From Burkholderia vietnamiensis LMG 10929 (GTDB taxonomy: Bacteria; Pseudomonadota; Gammaproteobacteria; Burkholderiales; Burkholderiaceae): a stretch of 64,000 nt of DNA. The translations under genes were made by a program, and so were the position numbers. Positions 1-8,119 of this stretch are shown here, piece after piece (position 1 is the stretch's first letter; the number at the start of each line of letters is the position of its first letter). Location of the stretch: positions 3,253,417-3,317,416 of the forward strand of contig NZ_CP009631.1 in NCBI RefSeq assembly GCF_000959445.1. Reading direction: 5' to 3'. The notes below the pieces were generated by a model. It was not told the DNA's origin. It searched no databases and worked only from the letters and a program-made list of their open reading frames with translations.

Positions 1-55
1 TCGCGGCACCCAGGCCGAGCGCGGCGGCGGCGATGAACGGAATGAGCTTTTTCAC
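1..55 (-). CDS. 5' end of a secreted protein gene (partial)
   Basis: Only the first 18 codons lie in the window, read leftward from a GTG at 55-53. They encode a lysine-rich n-region (V-K-K-L) followed by a hydrophobic, alanine/leucine/glycine-rich stretch, which is a typical Sec signal peptide start. A GGAG ribosome-binding site sits about 8 bases upstream of the GTG on the minus strand. The mature protein is outside the window, so no function can be given. The call rests on the start codon, the Shine-Dalgarno and the signal-like composition. Confidence 0.6.
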   Translation of the reverse strand, partial: MKKLIPFIAAAALGLGAA

Positions 56-572
56 TTCGATTCTCCTGCTGGAGCGGTAATTTGTGCGCTCCGGTCGGCG
101 ACGGCAGGCGCGCACGTCGCATGCAAGCAATGTAGCGAAAACCCGCTCCGGGCGGGTCGCGCATTTGTTGCAAATTGCAATTCCGGGCCGCGAGGGCCAC
201 CACGATGCCCCGCTCGCGCGGCCATCGCGTGCCGCACCGACACGCAGGATTTCGTCCGACCGGCCCACGCGGGGCACACCACTCGGTCGTTCTTACCGGA
301 CCACGCCCGCGCGGCTCGCAGCGTGCCGTAATGAACGATTACAAATTCGAGACAAGACGCCGACCGTTCCGATGGGCAAGCGGCCCCACTCAGTTTGAGG
401 GTCGTAACCGTCCTCCCTCGAAGCTCCGCGCTCACGACATACATTCTTGCAACGACTCGCCACGGCGAGCACCAACGCGCTCGACGAGCTCCACGTGTGC
501 CCGCGCCGTCGCGACGCCGTCGTCATTCCTGCGATACTGGCGGCTGCCCCGTTCTTGTCCCCCGCCCCGCCC
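56..572. other. intergenic region, no gene recognised
   Basis: This 517-base gap lies between two divergent genes. Open frames exist on both strands but they have arginine-rich, low-complexity translations typical of GC-rich shadow frames and no ribosome-binding sites. A slightly AT-richer patch around 165-185 could hold a promoter for the leftward gene. I see no RNA gene or repeat. Confidence 0.5.
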
Positions 573-1502
573 ATGTCCGTACCCGATACTCCCCGCCTCG
601 GCTTCATCGGCGCCGGCCGTCTCGCGCGCTGCGTCGCGATGCGTTTCGCGGCGGCCGGCTTTCCGGTCGCCGCAGTCGCGAGCCGCACGGCCGCTTCCGC
701 CGCAGAACTCGCAGCCCGCATCGACGGCTGCCGGGCAGTCGACACGCCGCAGCAGGTCGTCGATGCGGCCGACCTGATCTTCCTGACCGTCCCCGACGAC
801 CAGCTCGCGCCCGCCGCCGCCGCACTGCGGTTCGATGCGGCCCGCGCGAGCGGCCAGGCGCTCGTGCACTGCAGCGGCGCCTCGGCGGTGGAACTGCTCG
901 ATCCGGCCCGGCTGCAAGGCGCAGCCACCGGCGGCTTTCATCCGCTCTACCTGTTCGGCGGCACCGACGCCGACCTCACGCGCATCGACGGTTGCTCGGT
1001 CACGATCGAGGCCGACGGCGCATTGCATGCGACGCTGATGCGGCTCGTGGCCGCACTCGGCTGCCACCCGCTGTCGATTCCCGCCGGCGGCCGGATGCTG
1101 TATCACGGGGCCGCGCATTACGCGGCGAGCTTCGCGCTGTGCGGGCTGGCGGAAGCGGTCGAGCTGTGGCGCGGCCTCGGCTTCGACGAAGCCGCCGCGC
1201 TGCGCGCGCTGCTGCCGATGCTCGCCGGCACGATCGAGACCGCCCGCGACAAGGGGCTCGCGAACGCGCTCGCCGGCCCGGTGTCGCGCGGCGACACCGG
1301 CATCGTCGAGCGCCAGCTCGCGCTGCTCGAGGCGCACGGCGGCGATCACGCGACGCTGTACGCGCTGATGACGCGCCGCGCGGTCGCGCTCGCGGCGCAA
1401 CGCACGGCGCCGCCGGCCACGCTGCCGGCGCTCGCCCAGGCCGTCGAAGCGTCGCTCGCGCGCACCACCGGACACCCCTCCCCGCCGCGAGACGAGGCGT
1501 GA
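573..1502 (+). CDS. Rossmann-like and DUF2520 domain protein
   Basis: The product is 309 aa. It opens with a dinucleotide-binding signature (GFIGAGRLA, residues 10-18), so the N-terminal half is a Rossmann fold related to ProC and 6-phosphogluconate dehydrogenases. The C-terminal half matches the helical DUF2520 domain, with a YHGAAHYAA motif near residues 178-186. Proteins of this kind are presumed NAD(P)-dependent oxidoreductases, but the substrate is unknown. The ATG at 573 was chosen over an upstream in-frame ATG at 447 because the Rossmann motif begins only a few residues after it and the upstream extension looks non-coding. The family call is firm; the reaction is not known. Confidence 0.85.
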   Translation: MSVPDTPRLGFIGAGRLARCVAMRFAAAGFPVAAVASRTAASAAELAARIDGCRAVDTPQQVVDAADLIFLTVPDDQLAPAAAALRFDAARASGQALVHCSGASAVELLDPARLQGAATGGFHPLYLFGGTDADLTRIDGCSVTIEADGALHATLMRLVAALGCHPLSIPAGGRMLYHGAAHYAASFALCGLAEAVELWRGLGFDEAAALRALLPMLAGTIETARDKGLANALAGPVSRGDTGIVERQLALLEAHGGDHATLYALMTRRAVALAAQRTAPPATLPALAQAVEASLARTTGHPSPPRDEA

Positions 1503-1578
1503 TAAGGTGTCGGCCGATGCGCCGCCATCCGGCGTTGGCGGCCGCACGCTACTCGACTGCATAAAAAGGATGCCAACG

Positions 1579-2142
1579 ATGTTCGGCGAGATCGCCCGTT
1601 TTCTGCTCAATACCGTCTTCACGCTGTTCGGCGCCGCGCTGATATTGCGCGTCTGGATGCAGGCCGTGCGCGTGCCGCCGTACAACCCCGTCACGCAGGC
1701 CGTCCTGCAGGCCACCAATTGGCTCGTGCTGCCGCTGCGCCGCGTGATCGCGGGCGTGCGCGGGATCGACTGGGCAAGCGTCGTCGCCGCGCTGCTCACC
1801 GCGCTCGTCTATGTGGTGCTGATGGTCGTGATGGCCGGCTTCGATCCGGCTTCGGTGATCGCGACGCTCGTCGTAGTCGCGCTGCTGACCGTCGTGAAGT
1901 GGGCGCTCAATCTGGTGATCTGGATGACGATCCTGATGGCGCTGCTGTCGTGGCTCAATCCGCGCTCGCCGGCGATGCCGATCCTCTACCAGCTCACCGC
2001 GCCGTTCCTGAACCCGCTGCGCCGCGTGATCCCGAACCTCGGCGGCATCGACCTGTCGCCGATCCTGCTGTTCGTGATCGTGCAGGTGCTGCTGATGATC
2101 GTCACGCGCGCAGCGGTGTCGCTGACGCTGTTCGGCATCTGA
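1579..2142 (+). CDS. YggT family membrane protein
   Basis: The product is 187 aa and consists mostly of hydrophobic segments arranged as two YGGT repeats. Each repeat has the run of small and hydrophobic residues followed by N-P-L-R-R (for example FLNPLRRVIPNLGGID). Such proteins are inner-membrane and have been linked to osmotic tolerance and cell-division-related processes in other bacteria, but their exact role is unsettled. The ATG at 1579 is preceded by AAGGA at 1566-1570; an overlapping ATG at 1570 is too close to that site. It begins 76 bases after the DUF2520 gene on the same strand and may be cotranscribed with it. Confidence 0.85.
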   Translation: MFGEIARFLLNTVFTLFGAALILRVWMQAVRVPPYNPVTQAVLQATNWLVLPLRRVIAGVRGIDWASVVAALLTALVYVVLMVVMAGFDPASVIATLVVVALLTVVKWALNLVIWMTILMALLSWLNPRSPAMPILYQLTAPFLNPLRRVIPNLGGIDLSPILLFVIVQVLLMIVTRAAVSLTLFGI

Positions 2143-2151
2143 CGCGTTGCG

Positions 2152-2502
2152 CTACACCGCCGGCCCCGCGGCCGGCGGCGCCGACAGCGTGTCGATCACG
2201 CCGAAGCTCGCCGGGATCATCGCGTAGCACACGCGCACTTTCTCGCGCGACAGCCGTTCGAGCAGTTGCCGCGCCTCGTCCTCGGTGACGATGAATTCGA
2301 CCTCGATCGTGAGCGAGCCCTGCAGCTCGAAGAAGCGGTCCTCATGCAGCACGCGATGCCGGCCGAAGCCGGCCATCGCGCGGAACGCGGAACCGCCCGC
2401 GACGCCCATCCGGTTAGCTTCCTCCAGCAGCCATTCCCATAGCGGCTTCCAGTGCAGCCGCTGCTGCTCATGCACATAGAAACGCAGGAACACGGTGTCC
2501 AT
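2152..2502 (-). CDS. DUF190 domain-containing protein
   Basis: The product is 116 aa. It has the DUF190 pattern: an early FYVHEQQRLHWKPLWEWLLEEA helix region, GxAFRAMAGFG in the middle and a later acidic/regulatory-like segment. The fold is ferredoxin/PII-like and the function is unresolved. It lies 24 bases downstream of crcB on the same strand. DUF190 genes commonly accompany crcB, so a role in fluoride resistance or its control is a reasonable inference but is not shown by sequence. The gene end contains a GC hairpin (2157-2178) facing the convergent YggT gene. Confidence 0.88.
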   Translation of the reverse strand: MDTVFLRFYVHEQQRLHWKPLWEWLLEEANRMGVAGGSAFRAMAGFGRHRVLHEDRFFELQGSLTIEVEFIVTEDEARQLLERLSREKVRVCYAMIPASFGVIDTLSAPPAAGPAV

Positions 2503-2526
2503 CGCGTTCTCCGGATGCCGGCGCGC

Positions 2527-2913
2527 TCAGGCCGGCGCGAACCACGCGCTGGCGGTCCACATGCCGAGCGCCGTCAGCGTGAACGAACCAGTCAAGTGTA
2601 GGACAGCCACCGCGAACGCCCATCCGAATTCGCCCTGCAGCGCGTGCGTCATCACTTCGACCGAGTAGGTGGAGAACGTCGTGAGGCCGCCGAGGAAGCC
2701 GGTGATCACGAACAGCCGCCACTCGGGCGGCAGGCCGACGCGGCTCGTGAACACGACGGCCGCGATGCCGATCGCGTAGCCGCCGAGCAGGTTCGCGGCC
2801 AGCGTGCCGAGCGGCATGGCCGGCACGAACGCGTTGAGCGCGAGGCCCAGGAACCAGCGCAACACGGCGCCGAGCCCGGCGCCGACGAAGATCGCGATGA
2901 TCGAAGGGAACAC
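2527..2913 (-). CDS. crcB: fluoride ion exporter CrcB/FluC
   Basis: The product is 128 aa, the usual length for this family, with four hydrophobic helices. It shows the GAxLGAVLRW start of helix 1, the N-L-L-G-G-Y segment of helix 2 and the [13 protein letters not shown] motif of helix 3, which lines the fluoride pore. FluC forms antiparallel dimers in the inner membrane and exports fluoride passively. The start is the GTG at 2913, with AAGGAG 7 bases upstream on the minus strand; upstream in-frame codons lack family similarity. It leads a two-gene operon with the DUF190 gene. No fluoride riboswitch was recognised upstream. Confidence 0.93.
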   Translation of the reverse strand: MFPSIIAIFVGAGLGAVLRWFLGLALNAFVPAMPLGTLAANLLGGYAIGIAAVVFTSRVGLPPEWRLFVITGFLGGLTTFSTYSVEVMTHALQGEFGWAFAVAVLHLTGSFTLTALGMWTASAWFAPA

Positions 2914-3288
2914 GAAAACTCCTTGCTGACGGCGCCGGATGGCCGGCGCGGCGTACGCCGAACTGTATGCGCAATCGTGCGGCGGCCGCAATGCCGGCGC
3001 GTCGTATCGTTCGCACACGGCCGCCGGATTCGCCATTTTCCGATGAATTACGCCGATCATTACAAATCCACAAAATAAATCGATTAATGAGTCAGCGACC
3101 GTTCGGAAGTCGGAGAAACCTGCGCCAGGCGGTCCGTTCCGGTCATGACAAGCCCCATGCGCCGGGCATTCCGCGTATTTACCCTCATCCAGACATTCCC
3201 GCATCCTGCCGATATTCGATGTAATTCATTCCGGCTATTTCATAGAATCAATTCGCCGTCGATCCGTCGGCACGGGGAGATTCTCAAA
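2914..3288. other. divergent intergenic region between crcB and the S53 peptidase
   Basis: This 375-base region is AT-richer than its surroundings, most clearly at 3036-3085 and 3210-3250, and must carry the promoters of both divergent genes. A TAGAAT at 3243-3248 could be a -10 element for the peptidase, but no good -35 accompanies it. No RNA motif was recognised. Confidence 0.4.
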
Positions 3289-4500
3289 ATGAACAATATT
3301 CGCCTGTCGTCCATGTTGATTCCGGCGCTGTGCGCATCGCTGCTCGGGTCGAGCGTCGCGCTCGCCGACGACGGCGCCCAGCAGTCGTTCATCGAAGGCC
3401 ACCGCGCGCCGAAAGGATTCGCCCGCCCGCCATTCCACACCAAGCCGCGTGCGAGCACGGCCACCGTTGCCGGCCTCACGCCCGCGCTCGTGCGGCACGC
3501 GTACGGATTCGATGCGCTCGCGAACCAGGGCGACGGGATGGTCGTCGCGATCGTCGACGCGTACGACGACCCGAAGATCGAGGCCGATCTCGGCGTCTTC
3601 AGCAACGCGTTCGCGCTGCCTGCCTGCACGTCGTCGAACGGGTGTTTCACCAAGGTGTATGCGCGCGGCACCCGGCCCAAGACGGACGCCGGCTGGTCGC
3701 TCGAGATGTCGCTCGACGTCGAATGGGTGCACGCCATCGCGCCGAAAGCGAAGATCGTGCTGGTCGAGGCCGCATCGGCGAGCTTTACCGATCTGATGGC
3801 TGCGGTCGACGTTGCGGTGAAACGCGGCGCGTCGGTCGTGTCGATGAGCTTCGGCGGCAACGAGTTCAGCGGCGAAACCGGCTACGACGGCCACTTCAAC
3901 GTGCCGGGCGTCACCTTCGTCGCGTCGTCCGGCGACAGCGGCACCGGGACCGAGTACCCGGCCGCATCGCCGTATGTGGTGGCGGTGGGCGGCACGACGC
4001 TGTCGGTCGACGCAGCGGGCAACTACGTCGGCGAAGCGGCGTGGAGCGGCAGCGGCGGCGGCGTGAGCACCGCCGAGGGCGAGCCGGCCGGTCAGGCCGG
4101 CTGGCCGATTCCGGTGGCCGGCAAGCGTGGCGTGCCCGACGTCGGCTACGACGCGAATCCGTCCAGCGGCTTCGCCGTGTACGACTCGGTGACGTACCAG
4201 GGGCAGGCCGGCTGGTTCCAGGTCGGCGGCACGAGCGCCGGCGCACCGCAATGGTCGGCGCTCGTCGCGATCGCGAATTCGCTGCGCGCGGCGGCCGGCA
4301 AGAGCCGTCTGAGCGGCACCTACGACACGCTGTATGCGATCGGAAAGAGCGCGTACGGCAGCGACTATCACGACGTCACGATCGGGTCGAACGGCAGTTG
4401 CGGCAGCATCTGCAACGCGGCCGGCGGCTACGACTACGTGACGGGCCTCGGTTCGCCGGTCGCGCCGTCGCTCGTTCAGGCGCTCGTCGCGCAGCCGTAA
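3289..4500 (+). CDS. secreted S53 family (sedolisin-type) serine peptidase
   Basis: The product is 403 aa. Residues 1-26 form a signal peptide with an ALA cleavage site. The catalytic set of sedolisins is visible: Glu139 and Asp143 in an E-x3-D motif, Asp216 in SSGDSG for the oxyanion site, and Ser316 in GGTSAGAPQ. The C-terminal DVTxG...GYDYVTGLGSP segment is the family's calcium-binding site. Sedolisins are acid-active endopeptidases. Oddly, only about 35 residues separate the signal peptide from the catalytic domain, so the usual prokumamolisin activation domain of roughly 150-200 residues is missing. The start ATG has GGGGAGA at 3274-3280. It is convergent with the sirtuin gene. Confidence 0.9.
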   Translation: MNNIRLSSMLIPALCASLLGSSVALADDGAQQSFIEGHRAPKGFARPPFHTKPRASTATVAGLTPALVRHAYGFDALANQGDGMVVAIVDAYDDPKIEADLGVFSNAFALPACTSSNGCFTKVYARGTRPKTDAGWSLEMSLDVEWVHAIAPKAKIVLVEAASASFTDLMAAVDVAVKRGASVVSMSFGGNEFSGETGYDGHFNVPGVTFVASSGDSGTGTEYPAASPYVVAVGGTTLSVDAAGNYVGEAAWSGSGGGVSTAEGEPAGQAGWPIPVAGKRGVPDVGYDANPSSGFAVYDSVTYQGQAGWFQVGGTSAGAPQWSALVAIANSLRAAAGKSRLSGTYDTLYAIGKSAYGSDYHDVTIGSNGSCGSICNAAGGYDYVTGLGSPVAPSLVQALVAQP

Positions 4501-4537
4501 CCGCGCAACCGGCGGCGGCCGGCGCGCACCGCCGCGT

Positions 4538-5404
4538 TCAACCGCCGTGCCACGCGCGCTCGAGTTCGACGAGCGTCGCGAGCGCGCCGCCCTGCAGCCC
4601 GATCACGTCCGCGCGGCGCGCATGCGCTTCGCGTGCGTTGATGCGGATCACATCGGCGCCGAGCCGCTCGCTCGTCAGCCGGACGGTCGGGATCGCGGTG
4701 CCTGCGCCGAGCTCGACCACCACCACCCGCCCCGCCTGGGCGATCCATTCGTCGAGCGCGCGCTGCTGCGCGTCGTAGCGCTCGCCGAGCCAGCCGTGGT
4801 CGCCGAACATCAGGATGTTCGGCCGCGCCAGGCCGCCGCAGCGCGGGCAGCGCGGCGGCTCGCCGATCAGCCGGCACGCGGCGGCGTCGACGTCGGGGAC
4901 GAACGATGCCGCATCCCACGTGTCGTCCGAGCACGGACGCAGACACTGCAGCGCGTGAATCGAACCGTGGATCTCGACGATGCGCGCCGGATCGAAGCCG
5001 GCTTTCTGAAACTGACCGTCGACGTTGCTCGTCAGCACGAAACCGCCGTTCGGCATCGCGTCGATCCAGCGTCGCAGGATCGCGAAGCCCTGATGCGGCA
5101 GCGTCTGTCGATACAGCGCAAGACGGTGCCCGTAGAAGCCCCACGCCAGCCGCGGTTGCGCGCGAAACGCCTGCGGCGACGCGATCTCGTGAAATTCGAA
5201 GCGCTCCTGGCGCAGCGCCGGATAGGCGCGCCAGAAGCCGTCCGTGCCGCGGAAATCGGGCAGCCCCGAATCGACGCCGATGCCGGCGCCGGCCGTCACG
5301 AGGAGCGCATCGGCGCGCGCGAGCGCCTCGACGGCGGCGCCGACGCGATCAGTGGGCAGTGGGAGTGGTGCGGCGGACGCATCGGAGGAACGGGAAAGCG
5401 GCAT
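4538..5404 (-). CDS. Sir2 family NAD-dependent protein deacylase
   Basis: The product is 288 aa. The NAD-binding GAGIGVDSGLPDFRG motif is at about 39-53, the TSNVDG motif at 125-130, and the catalytic histidine is His146 in EIHGS. Four cysteines (154, 158, 186, 189) can form the structural zinc site. Sirtuins remove acyl groups from lysines using NAD. Several otherwise conserved positions differ: Ser to Gly in GAGIS, Gln to Ser in TQN, and the D-x-L-H sequence is D-G-Q-F. Activity or substrate range may therefore be altered. The first ATG at 5404 was used; an upstream TTG would add five residues. Confidence 0.85.
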   Translation of the reverse strand: MPLSRSSDASAAPLPLPTDRVGAAVEALARADALLVTAGAGIGVDSGLPDFRGTDGFWRAYPALRQERFEFHEIASPQAFRAQPRLAWGFYGHRLALYRQTLPHQGFAILRRWIDAMPNGGFVLTSNVDGQFQKAGFDPARIVEIHGSIHALQCLRPCSDDTWDAASFVPDVDAAACRLIGEPPRCPRCGGLARPNILMFGDHGWLGERYDAQQRALDEWIAQAGRVVVVELGAGTAIPTVRLTSERLGADVIRINAREAHARRADVIGLQGGALATLVELERAWHGG

Positions 5405-5483
5405 GGCGAAGCTGGGCAAAGAATCGAACGGTAGGCGGCGGATGTCGCGCGATCATACGCCGGTTCGAGCGCGATGCTGCGGC

Positions 5484-5508
5484 GGCGTGGCGTGGCGTGG
5501 CGTGGTGT
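5484..5508. repeat. short tandem repeat, GGCGT unit
   Basis: Four perfect copies and one imperfect copy of the 5-base unit GGCGT run from 5484 to 5508, between the divergently placed ends of the sirtuin and DUF4406 genes. The repeat is outside any supported coding region. It could vary in copy number by slippage, but nothing suggests a function. Confidence 0.75.
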
Positions 5509-5600
5509 TGCGCAGCGCAGTGCCGCGCCGAGCGCCGAGCGCGCCGCGAACCGGCCGTGGCCGCCGCACGCACGGTCGGGCACGCCGCACGGCATCGCGT

Positions 5601-5981
5601 TCAGGCTTGTGAACTCTCCTGCACGACCGGTATCGCCTCGACCGACGAGTAGACCGCCTTGCCGAGCTGCCGCGCAAGCGTCACGTCCGCGTCTGCGCCG
5701 CGCGATGCGCCGTCGATCCGCAGCACCGCATCGCAGCGCCGCAACAGCCGGTGCGCCGCCGGATACAGGAACGATTCGCTGATCGCGTCACCGATCGCCG
5801 TGGCGCCGGCCGCCGCGGCGAGCGGCAGCGACAGCCACTCGCCGATCATCGGCACGTGCCCGCGGCGATACACCGCGAGCGCGGCCTGCTCGAGCCGGCG
5901 CAGGTTGGCGGCGATGCGCGCGGGGTCGCCGTCGGTGCCGCTGCGCCACGGCCCGGCGACGAGCACCAGCAGCGGCGTCAT
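5601..5981 (-). CDS. DUF4406 domain protein (nucleoside deoxyribosyltransferase-like)
   Basis: The product is 126 aa. It has an early VAGPWRSG motif (residues 8-15), a central GHVPMIGEWLSLPL, and the C-terminal RCDAVLRIDGASRGADADVTLARQLG segment. This is the pattern of DUF4406 and the nucleoside 2-deoxyribosyltransferase superfamily, where the aspartate/glycine-rich loop binds a nucleoside. The substrate is unknown. Its ATG overlaps the stop codon of the upstream nudK gene by four bases (ATGA, 5978-5981), so the two are translationally coupled and may act in the same nucleotide-cleansing process. Confidence 0.75.
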   Translation of the reverse strand: MTPLLVLVAGPWRSGTDGDPARIAANLRRLEQAALAVYRRGHVPMIGEWLSLPLAAAAGATAIGDAISESFLYPAAHRLLRRCDAVLRIDGASRGADADVTLARQLGKAVYSSVEAIPVVQESSQA

Positions 5982-6577
5982 GTCGGGCGCACGCCGGCGG
6001 TTTCCCGCAGCGCGACGTACTGCAGCAGCATGATGGTCTTCGCATCGACGATCTCGCCGCGCTCGATCGCGTCGAGCGCCGCACGCAGCGGCATCTCGAC
6101 GACCTCGAGATCCTCGCCCTCTTCCGCGACGCCGCCGCCGTCGCCGATCCGCAGCGACGCGTCGTATTCGCCGATGAAGAAATGCAGCTTCTCCGTCACC
6201 GAGCCGGGGCTCATGAACGCCTCGAACACCTTGCGCACGCCGCGCACGCGGTAGCCGGTTTCCTCTTCGGCTTCCGCGCGGATACGCGCGTCGGGCGTCG
6301 CATCGTCGAGCAGGCCGGCCGCCGCTTCGAGCAGCATCCCGTCGTGGCCGTTCACGAACGCCGGCATCCGGAACTGCCGCGTGAGCAGCACGTCGCCCGT
6401 CGCCGCATTGCGCAGCAGGATGGTCGCGCCGTTGCCGCGGTCGTAGGTCTCGCGGCTCAGCCGCTGCCAGGTGCCGTCGCGGCGCAGGAAATCGAACGTC
6501 ACCTTCTTCAGCACGTACCAGTCATCGGACAGCACCGTCGTATCGACGATACGGACGCGCTCATGCGTTGCGGCCAT
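5978..6577 (-). CDS. nudK: NudK-type Nudix hydrolase (GDP-mannose/ADP-sugar pyrophosphatase)
   Basis: The product is 199 aa. The Nudix box is readable as G-L-L-D-D...R-x-E-A-E-E-E-T-G-Y, and the flanking RETYDRGNGATILL, FVNGHDGMLLEAAAGLLD and YMSPGSVTEKLHFF-like segments closely follow the NudK family, which hydrolyses GDP-mannose and related sugar nucleotides. The ATG at 6577 has an ideal GGGGAGG five bases upstream, so it is preferred over the in-frame ATG at 6598. The gene is divergent from a DeoR-type regulator, and the shared 60-80-base spacer carries a repeat array that may control both. Confidence 0.88.
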   Translation of the reverse strand: MAATHERVRIVDTTVLSDDWYVLKKVTFDFLRRDGTWQRLSRETYDRGNGATILLRNAATGDVLLTRQFRMPAFVNGHDGMLLEAAAGLLDDATPDARIRAEAEEETGYRVRGVRKVFEAFMSPGSVTEKLHFFIGEYDASLRIGDGGGVAEEGEDLEVVEMPLRAALDAIERGEIVDAKTIMLLQYVALRETAGVRPT

Positions 6578-6614
6578 CGCGGCCTCCCCATTCGACATAG
6601 GACGGCGCCCATGG

Positions 6615-6655
6615 TAACGTGCAGTTTCGTGCAATTTCAAGATATTTCGTGCAAT
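6615..6655. promoter_or_regulatory. 10-bp-periodic direct-repeat array, candidate DeoR-type operator
   Basis: Identical TTTCGTGCAAT elements start at 6625 and 6645. A degenerate copy, TAACGTGCAGT, starts at 6615, and a partial one (TTTC) starts at 6635. The units are therefore in phase on one helical face with a 10-base period. The array ends four bases before the regulator's start codon and lies within the nudK upstream region. DeoR-family repressors often bind tandem TTTCG-like elements, so autoregulation is likely by inference. Confidence 0.55.
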
Positions 6656-6658
6656 GCG

Positions 6659-7414
6659 ATGCTGACGACCCAACGCAAGAAAGCGATCCTCGACGCGCTC
6701 GCCCGTGACGGCCAGGTGCTGGCCGTCGAACTGAGCGCGCAATTCGGCGTATCCGAAGACACCGTGCGGCGCGACCTGCGCGAGCTGGCCGCCGAAGGGC
6801 TGTTGCAGCGCGTGCACGGCGGCGCGCTGCCGGCGTCGCCGGCCGTCGCGCCGTTCGCGCAGCGCGAGACGCTGGAAACCGCGGAAAAGCGGCGCATCGC
6901 GCGGCGCGCCGCGCAGATGATCGCGCCGGGACAAGTCGCGATCGTCGATGGCGGCACGACGTCGGCGCTGCTCGTCAGCCAGTTGCCGGCCGACCTGCGC
7001 GCGACGATCGTCACGCACAGCCCGAGCGTGGCCGTCGCGCTGGCGGCGCATCCGTCGATCGACGTCATCCTGATCGGCGGGCGGCTGTACAAGCATTCGA
7101 TCGTCGCGGTCGGCGCAGCGGCGCTCGAAGGTATCTCGCGCATCCATGCCGACCTGTATTTCATGGGCGTCACCGGCGTGCATCCGGTCGCGGGCCTGAG
7201 CACCGGCGACTTCGAGGAAGCCGCGATCAAGCGCGCGCTCGCGGCACGCGCCGCGGAGACGGTCGTGCTCGCGTCGCAATCCAAATTGCGCGCGGCGTCG
7301 CAATTCGTGATCGGCGAGCTGGCGCTCGCGCAGGCCGTGGTCGTCGAGCAGGAAACCGACGTCGCCCTGACCGAGCCGATCGAGGCTGCCGGCGTGACGG
7401 TCGTGCGGGCGTAG
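6659..7414 (+). CDS. DeoR/GlpR family transcriptional regulator
   Basis: The product is 251 aa, the normal family size. Residues 1-57 form the winged-helix DNA-binding domain (AVELSAQFGVSEDTVRRDLRELAAEGLL, then RVHGGAL). The C-terminal domain has the DeoR sugar-phosphate sensor features: VDGGTTSALL, the THSPSVAVAL loop, LIGGRL and G-L-S-T-G-D-F-E-E-A-A-I-K. Such proteins usually repress sugar or nucleoside catabolic genes and are relieved by a phosphorylated sugar. The regulated genes are unknown; nudK is the obvious neighbour. The start ATG at 6659 follows a repeat array directly and has no strong ribosome-binding site. Confidence 0.88.
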   Translation: MLTTQRKKAILDALARDGQVLAVELSAQFGVSEDTVRRDLRELAAEGLLQRVHGGALPASPAVAPFAQRETLETAEKRRIARRAAQMIAPGQVAIVDGGTTSALLVSQLPADLRATIVTHSPSVAVALAAHPSIDVILIGGRLYKHSIVAVGAAALEGISRIHADLYFMGVTGVHPVAGLSTGDFEEAAIKRALAARAAETVVLASQSKLRAASQFVIGELALAQAVVVEQETDVALTEPIEAAGVTVVRA

Positions 7415-7519
7415 CGCGGCGGAAAGCGGGATGAGCGCCGACGGCCCCACGTCAGCGTGCCGACAGACAGCCCTTGCTACCATGGGCGACTGCCCAACCA
7501 ACACGTCAGCGCCCGCCCG

Positions 7520-8119
7520 ATGCCGACCGCCCCGACCTCCGTTCCAGACGCTATCGCCCCGCCTCCGGGCATCCTCGCCTTGTTCGCCGCGTTCGCGCAG
7601 ATCGGCCTGACCAGCTTTGGCGGCGGATTGAGCGGGCGCATGATGCGCGCATTCGTGCACGAGCGGCGCTGGCTCGACGAGGAGGCGTTCCTGAACGGAC
7701 TCGCGTTGTCGTAGGCGTTGCCGGGCGTCAATGTGAAGAACCTCGCGATCTGGATCGGCTACCGGCTCGCCGGATGGCGCGGCGCGGTGGCCGGCTTCAC
7801 CGGCGTCATCGCGCCGCCCGCCGTGCTGATCGTGCTGTTCGGCGTCGCGCTCTCTGCACTCACGCGCTTCACGCTCGCCCACGTCGCGCTCGCCGGCGCC
7901 GCGGCCGCGGCGATCGGGCTGTCGATCTCGATGGCGATCACCGCGGTGCGCCGACTGCCGCGCCGTGCGCTGCCGCTGACGGTGATGACGCTCACGTTCG
8001 TGTCGGTGGCCATGCTGCACTGGCCGCTCGTGTGGACCGTGGTGATCGGCGGCACGCTGAGCGTCGCACTCGAATACCGTCGTGCGGCGCGCGCGACGGC
8101 CGGGGGGAGCGGCCGATGA
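7520..8119 (+). pseudogene. chromate transporter, N-terminal subunit, interrupted by an amber stop
   Basis: Translation from ATG 7520 gives the ChrA N-terminal pattern (FAQIGLTSFGGG, then RRWLDEEAFLNGLALS) and stops at TAG 7712-7714. It resumes in the same frame with ALPGVNVKNLAIWIGYRLAG and ends at 8119. ChrA proteins have glutamine at the stop position (A-Q-A-L-P-G), so a single CAG to TAG change explains the break. The remaining frame is intact, with several membrane helices and an ATGA overlap with the next gene. This indicates a recent mutation, a sequencing error, or suppression. ChrA proteins are proton-linked chromate exporters. Confidence 0.8.

Noticed and set aside
2914..3030. Possible fluoride riboswitch upstream of crcB
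   Set aside because: I looked for the conserved crcB-motif core on the minus strand and did not find it. Only ordinary GC-rich sequence and a ribosome-binding site are present.
5978..8020. Long minus-strand frame of about 680 codons
   Set aside because: Its upstream part is the antisense shadow of the DeoR-type and chromate-transporter genes, rich in Arg and Ala. Only the 3' part encodes the real nudK.
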